Origin: Sediminibacterium sp.
GTDB taxonomy: Bacteria > Bacteroidota > Bacteroidia > Chitinophagales > Chitinophagaceae
Direction: 5' to 3'
Length of the DNA: 9,437 bases
Assembly (NCBI GenBank): GCA_030158535.1
Contig: JAOASV010000175.1
Coordinates: 1-9,437 of the forward strand
Part shown: in pieces, positions 7,227-9,437 of the stretch
Layout of the letters: each line of letters starts with the position of its first letter
Position numbering within the stretch: the stretch's first letter is position 1
Program-made: the position numbers and the translations under genes
The notes under the pieces: generated by a model
Told to the model about the DNA's origin: nothing
The model's input: the letters and a program-made list of their open reading frames with translations, nothing else
The model's database searches: none

Positions 7227-7694
7227 ATGTCTAAAGTATATACGATCAAAACGGTTCAAAAAATTCCAATTTCACTAGCCGAAGCTTGGGACTTTTTTAG
7301 CAAGCCTTCTAATTTAGCTGCCATTACTCCAGATAACCTTGGTTTTAATATTATTAGCAAATACCATGGCGAGCGTATGTATCCGGGACAAATTATTGAA
7401 TACACGGTAAAACCCGTTTTAGGTATTCCACTATACTGGATGACCGAAATCACCCATGTAGAGGACCACAAATATTTTGTGGACGAACAGCGTTTTGGCC
7501 CCTATAGCATGTGGCATCACCAGCATCATTTTAAGGAAATCGAAGGTGGCGTTGAAATGACAGATATTGTACATTACAAACTTCCTCTTGGGATACTAGG
7601 CGATATTGCACATGCTTTATTTGTAAAAGCACAGCTTACCCATATTTTTGACTACCGCTTTGTAGCAGTAGATAAAAAATACGGAAAGTTTTAA
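7227..7694 (+). CDS. SRPBCC-fold (START/Bet v 1-like) small protein
   Basis: This 155-residue protein has no signal peptide or membrane helix and has the size and pattern of single-domain SRPBCC proteins. An early strand is followed by the helix segment ISLAEAWDFFSKPSNLAAITP, then strands ending in WMTEITHVEDHKYFVDEQRFGPYSMWHHQHHF, then VEMTDIVHYKLPLG, and a C-terminal amphipathic helix around residues 125-145 ending in FDYRF. These proteins enclose a hydrophobic pocket for small ligands. No catalytic residue or ligand can be assigned; the His-rich WHHQHHF strand is common in this subgroup. It is the only plus-strand gene in the window, and its stop overlaps the stop of the convergent GHL10 gene. 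Confidence 0.82.
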   Translation: MSKVYTIKTVQKIPISLAEAWDFFSKPSNLAAITPDNLGFNIISKYHGERMYPGQIIEYTVKPVLGIPLYWMTEITHVEDHKYFVDEQRFGPYSMWHHQHHFKEIEGGVEMTDIVHYKLPLGILGDIAHALFVKAQLTHIFDYRFVAVDKKYGKF

Positions 7695-9163
7695 TTGAGT
7701 TCTACTAGGCCGCTTACATTGTTGTTGAGATCTACAGATGCCACATACAGTTTTTCATTCTTTTTTTGTGCCATATTACTGATGTCAACAACAGCTGTTT
7801 TTGTAGCAACCAATAATTTTACGAGTTGTGCATTTTTAGTATTTGGTTTAACGCCCACGCCACAAGAAAAAATACCAAATGATTTTATTTTTTCTTTGCC
7901 ATTATAATTTACTACATAATTATTGGTACTCTTTTTTTGAATCGTTGGTGCATCGGGTGCAACATTATCTAACCATGGCATTGGAGGCACAAGCGCTGGA
8001 TATTTATAATGATTGTTTTGCAAACTATCATTCCAACCGTTTGGATTTTTTGCAAAAGTACTGCTGTTGTAAAACACACTACCCTGTGTGGTTGTAAAGG
8101 AGCGCAATAAATTAATTTGGTCTGGAATTTGGTTGTAATTTTTCCAAGCATCATTGGTACCTGCTCTGTAAATGCCATGCCCAATGTATAAGTGCTTGCC
8201 ATAGGCATAATCATTCCACCATTTTAAAAGTACATCATAGTCCGCTAGCTTGTGACCACGCTCCCAATAGAGTTGCGGTACTACATAATCGATCCAACCT
8301 TTTTGTAGCCAGAGTAAAATGTCAGCATACAAATCATCGTAATTGGTTTGACCTCCTTTTGTTTCACTACCTCTTGGATCCTGTGTTTTATTTCTCCAAA
8401 CACCAAACGGACTTATGCCAAATTTAACGCGCGCATTAGTTGCTAGTATTGTTTTTTTGAGCTGCACAATAATGCTATCACAATTACTTCTTCTCCATTC
8501 GTCTTTAGACAATCCTTTCCCATATTTTGCAAAACTTGCTTGGTCTGGAAATTCTTTTCCTGCAATACGGTACGGGTAAAAATAATCATCCATATGCACC
8601 GCATCAATAGCATATCTCGTTACCAAATCTTTTACAATCGCTGACGTATGTGAACGAACAGCAGGAAGTCCTGGATCAAAATATTTTTTATCTCCATAAA
8701 TTAAAAACCATTCGGGATGCTCTTTGGTAATGTGATTTTCTGCTACTGATGATCTGTTGATATTAAAAACAGCACGGTATGGATTTAGCCATGCATGAAA
8801 TTCCATGCCACGTTTGTGCGTTTCTTCAATCATAAAAGCAAGTGGATCATAAAACGGTTCTGGCGCTAAACCTTGCTTACCCGTTAAATATTCTGACCAC
8901 GGTTCAAAACTTGAAGGATACATTGCATCAGCTGCAGGGCGCACCTGAACAACCACAGCGTTCATGCCATTTTTTTGATGCATGTCCAAGATTTTTATAA
9001 ACTCTTGTTGTTGTGTTTGCGCAGGAAGGCCTCTTTTACTAGGCCAATCAATATTTTCTACTGTGGCAATCCATACGCCTCTAAATTCAAAGTTGCGAAC
9101 GGGTTGTCCGAATACATGAAAAGTGCACGCTAGTAGCACTAAAAGGGATGCTATTTTTTTCAT
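7691..9163 (-). CDS. Secreted GHL10 (DUF187)-family glycosyl hydrolase-like protein, DigH/YddW-related
   Basis: The 490-residue product begins with an export signal (MKKIASLLVLLACTFHVFG), with likely cleavage before Gln20. LLAC at residues 10-13 is a possible but short lipobox. The catalytic-like barrel spans about residues 25-390: FEFRGVWIATVENIDWPS, MNAVVVQVRPAADAMYPS, FHAWLNPYRAVFN, an acidic pair D192-D193 in HMDDYFYPY, KFGISPFGVWRN (about 247-258) and PQLYWERG (296-303). These fit the GHL10 family, whose E. coli member DigH (YddW) is an outer-membrane lipoprotein that cuts denuded peptidoglycan glycan strands. A peptidoglycan or other envelope glycan substrate is inferred. Residues about 400-490 form a beta-rich, fibronectin-III-like tail after the linker DNVAPDAP. 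Its stop overlaps that of the convergent SRPBCC gene. Confidence 0.9.
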   Translation of the reverse strand: MKKIASLLVLLACTFHVFGQPVRNFEFRGVWIATVENIDWPSKRGLPAQTQQQEFIKILDMHQKNGMNAVVVQVRPAADAMYPSSFEPWSEYLTGKQGLAPEPFYDPLAFMIEETHKRGMEFHAWLNPYRAVFNINRSSVAENHITKEHPEWFLIYGDKKYFDPGLPAVRSHTSAIVKDLVTRYAIDAVHMDDYFYPYRIAGKEFPDQASFAKYGKGLSKDEWRRSNCDSIIVQLKKTILATNARVKFGISPFGVWRNKTQDPRGSETKGGQTNYDDLYADILLWLQKGWIDYVVPQLYWERGHKLADYDVLLKWWNDYAYGKHLYIGHGIYRAGTNDAWKNYNQIPDQINLLRSFTTTQGSVFYNSSTFAKNPNGWNDSLQNNHYKYPALVPPMPWLDNVAPDAPTIQKKSTNNYVVNYNGKEKIKSFGIFSCGVGVKPNTKNAQLVKLLVATKTAVVDISNMAQKKNEKLYVASVDLNNNVSGLVELN

Positions 9164-9208
9164 GCCTTAAAGATAAACTTAGATCTGTGTGTGCGCGCTT
9201 TTGTGGAT

Positions 9209-9240
9209 GAAAAATAGGAGGCAGCAATAGTAATGCACAA
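9209..9240 (-). promoter_or_regulatory. Candidate promoter of the GHL10 gene
   Basis: On the minus strand TATTTTTC (9216 to 9209) matches the Bacteroidota -7 element TAnnTTTG except in the last base, and TTG (9240 to 9238) lies 21 bases upstream. Transcription would begin near 9203 and leave a leader of about 40 bases before the ATG at 9163. It is a reasonable but weak match. Confidence 0.3.
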
Positions 9241-9245
9241 TTGCT
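9223..9245. repeat. Short inverted repeat between radical SAM and GHL10 genes
   Basis: AGCAAT (9223-9228) and ATTGCT (9240-9245) are complementary, forming a six-pair stem with an 11-base loop. On the minus strand it lies 18 bases after the radical SAM stop, and a short T-rich run (9215-9210) follows after six more bases. It may be a weak terminator or an operator, but the stem is short and not GC-rich, so it may be chance. Confidence 0.25.
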
Positions 9246-9262
9246 AAAGATGCTTTGCAGGT

Positions 9263-9437
9263 TTAATCTTCCCAAACGCTTAGGCCTTCACTGCAATTGG
9301 CACAAATATCGATTGACTTTCGGGAGGTCATTAAATTTTTTCGAAAAGCATGGTATGCGGGGCTTTTCCAGACTTCTCTAAAAGGCATGTCTTTTAAATT
9401 GCCCAATTGATGTGTGGCGTCTTTGTCAAAGCAGCAA
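9263..9437 (-). CDS. Probable radical SAM / SPASM-domain protein, C-terminal fragment
   Basis: The last 57 codons of a minus-strand gene enter from the right edge and end in TAA at 9263-9265. They start with CCFDKDATHQLGNL, continue with FREVWKSPAYHAFRKNL, and end with KSIDICANCSEGLSVWED. The pattern of a Cys pair, then a GNL...F.E.W.S..Y..FR.. segment, then CxxC, is characteristic of the SPASM or twitch auxiliary-cluster tail of radical SAM enzymes, where these Cys bind a 4Fe-4S cluster. The N-terminal CxxxCxxC core lies outside the window, so the reaction cannot be told. It is separated by 99 bases from the downstream GHL10 gene on the same strand; co-transcription is possible but not shown. 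Confidence 0.78.
   Translation of the reverse strand, partial: CCFDKDATHQLGNLKDMPFREVWKSPAYHAFRKNLMTSRKSIDICANCSEGLSVWED

Noticed and set aside
9087..9275. 62-codon minus-strand frame across the GHL10 start and upstream region
   Set aside because: It overlaps the signal peptide region of the GHL10 gene and the end of the radical SAM gene in another frame, and looks like a chance open frame.
1..9437. Mobile elements, defence systems or CRISPR arrays
   Set aside because: No transposase, integrase, terminal repeat pair, attachment-site duplication or regularly spaced repeat was seen. The helicase-nuclease resembles a housekeeping repair enzyme next to recR rather than a defence-island gene.

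Overview
The window looks like chromosomal core DNA of a Bacteroidota bacterium, probably near Chitinophagaceae or Sphingobacteriaceae. The evidence is a low-to-moderate GC content, start codons mostly without Shine-Dalgarno sequences, a perfect Bacteroidota-type -7 promoter element (TATCTTTGC) before metH, and protein families typical of that phylum: an SbsA-type Ig-like lipoprotein with a PGGGPRD motif after the lipobox, an OB-fold plus YceI envelope protein, and a GHL10 hydrolase. No insertion sequence, phage gene, CRISPR array, tRNA or rRNA was seen.

Layout, left to right. Positions 1-777 (minus strand) hold the N-terminal 259 codons of a methionine synthase or homocysteine S-methyltransferase gene, cut by the window edge. 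Positions 778-967 are a non-coding leader with a strong promoter and nested inverted repeats. This is the most interesting unexplained piece of the window. Positions 968-7117 (minus strand) form a tight four-gene cluster. In transcription order it contains a UvrD-like helicase fused to an Fe-S PD-(D/E)XK nuclease, an Ig-like lipoprotein, recR, and a membrane-anchored OB-fold/YceI protein, with gaps of 3, 11 and 10 bases. A 109-base divergent region separates it from the only plus-strand gene, a small SRPBCC-fold protein (7227-7694). That gene converges on a minus-strand secreted GHL10 glycosidase-like gene (7691-9163), and the two share a TTAA as overlapping stop codons. The right edge (9263-9437, minus strand) holds the C-terminal SPASM-like end of a probable radical SAM protein.

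How the genes may work together. The helicase-nuclease and RecR point to recombinational DNA repair, with end processing on one side and RecFOR loading on the other. The lipoprotein and the OB/YceI protein are predicted envelope proteins whose place in the same cluster is unexplained. metH belongs to one-carbon and methionine metabolism and appears to have its own promoter and a structured 5' leader, so it is probably regulated separately from recR and the YceI gene. The GHL10 enzyme probably acts on cell-wall glycans. Most of the window is ordinary housekeeping content. The points worth a second look are the metH leader, the OB-YceI fusion, the mixed repair/envelope operon and the single-chain helicase-nuclease.
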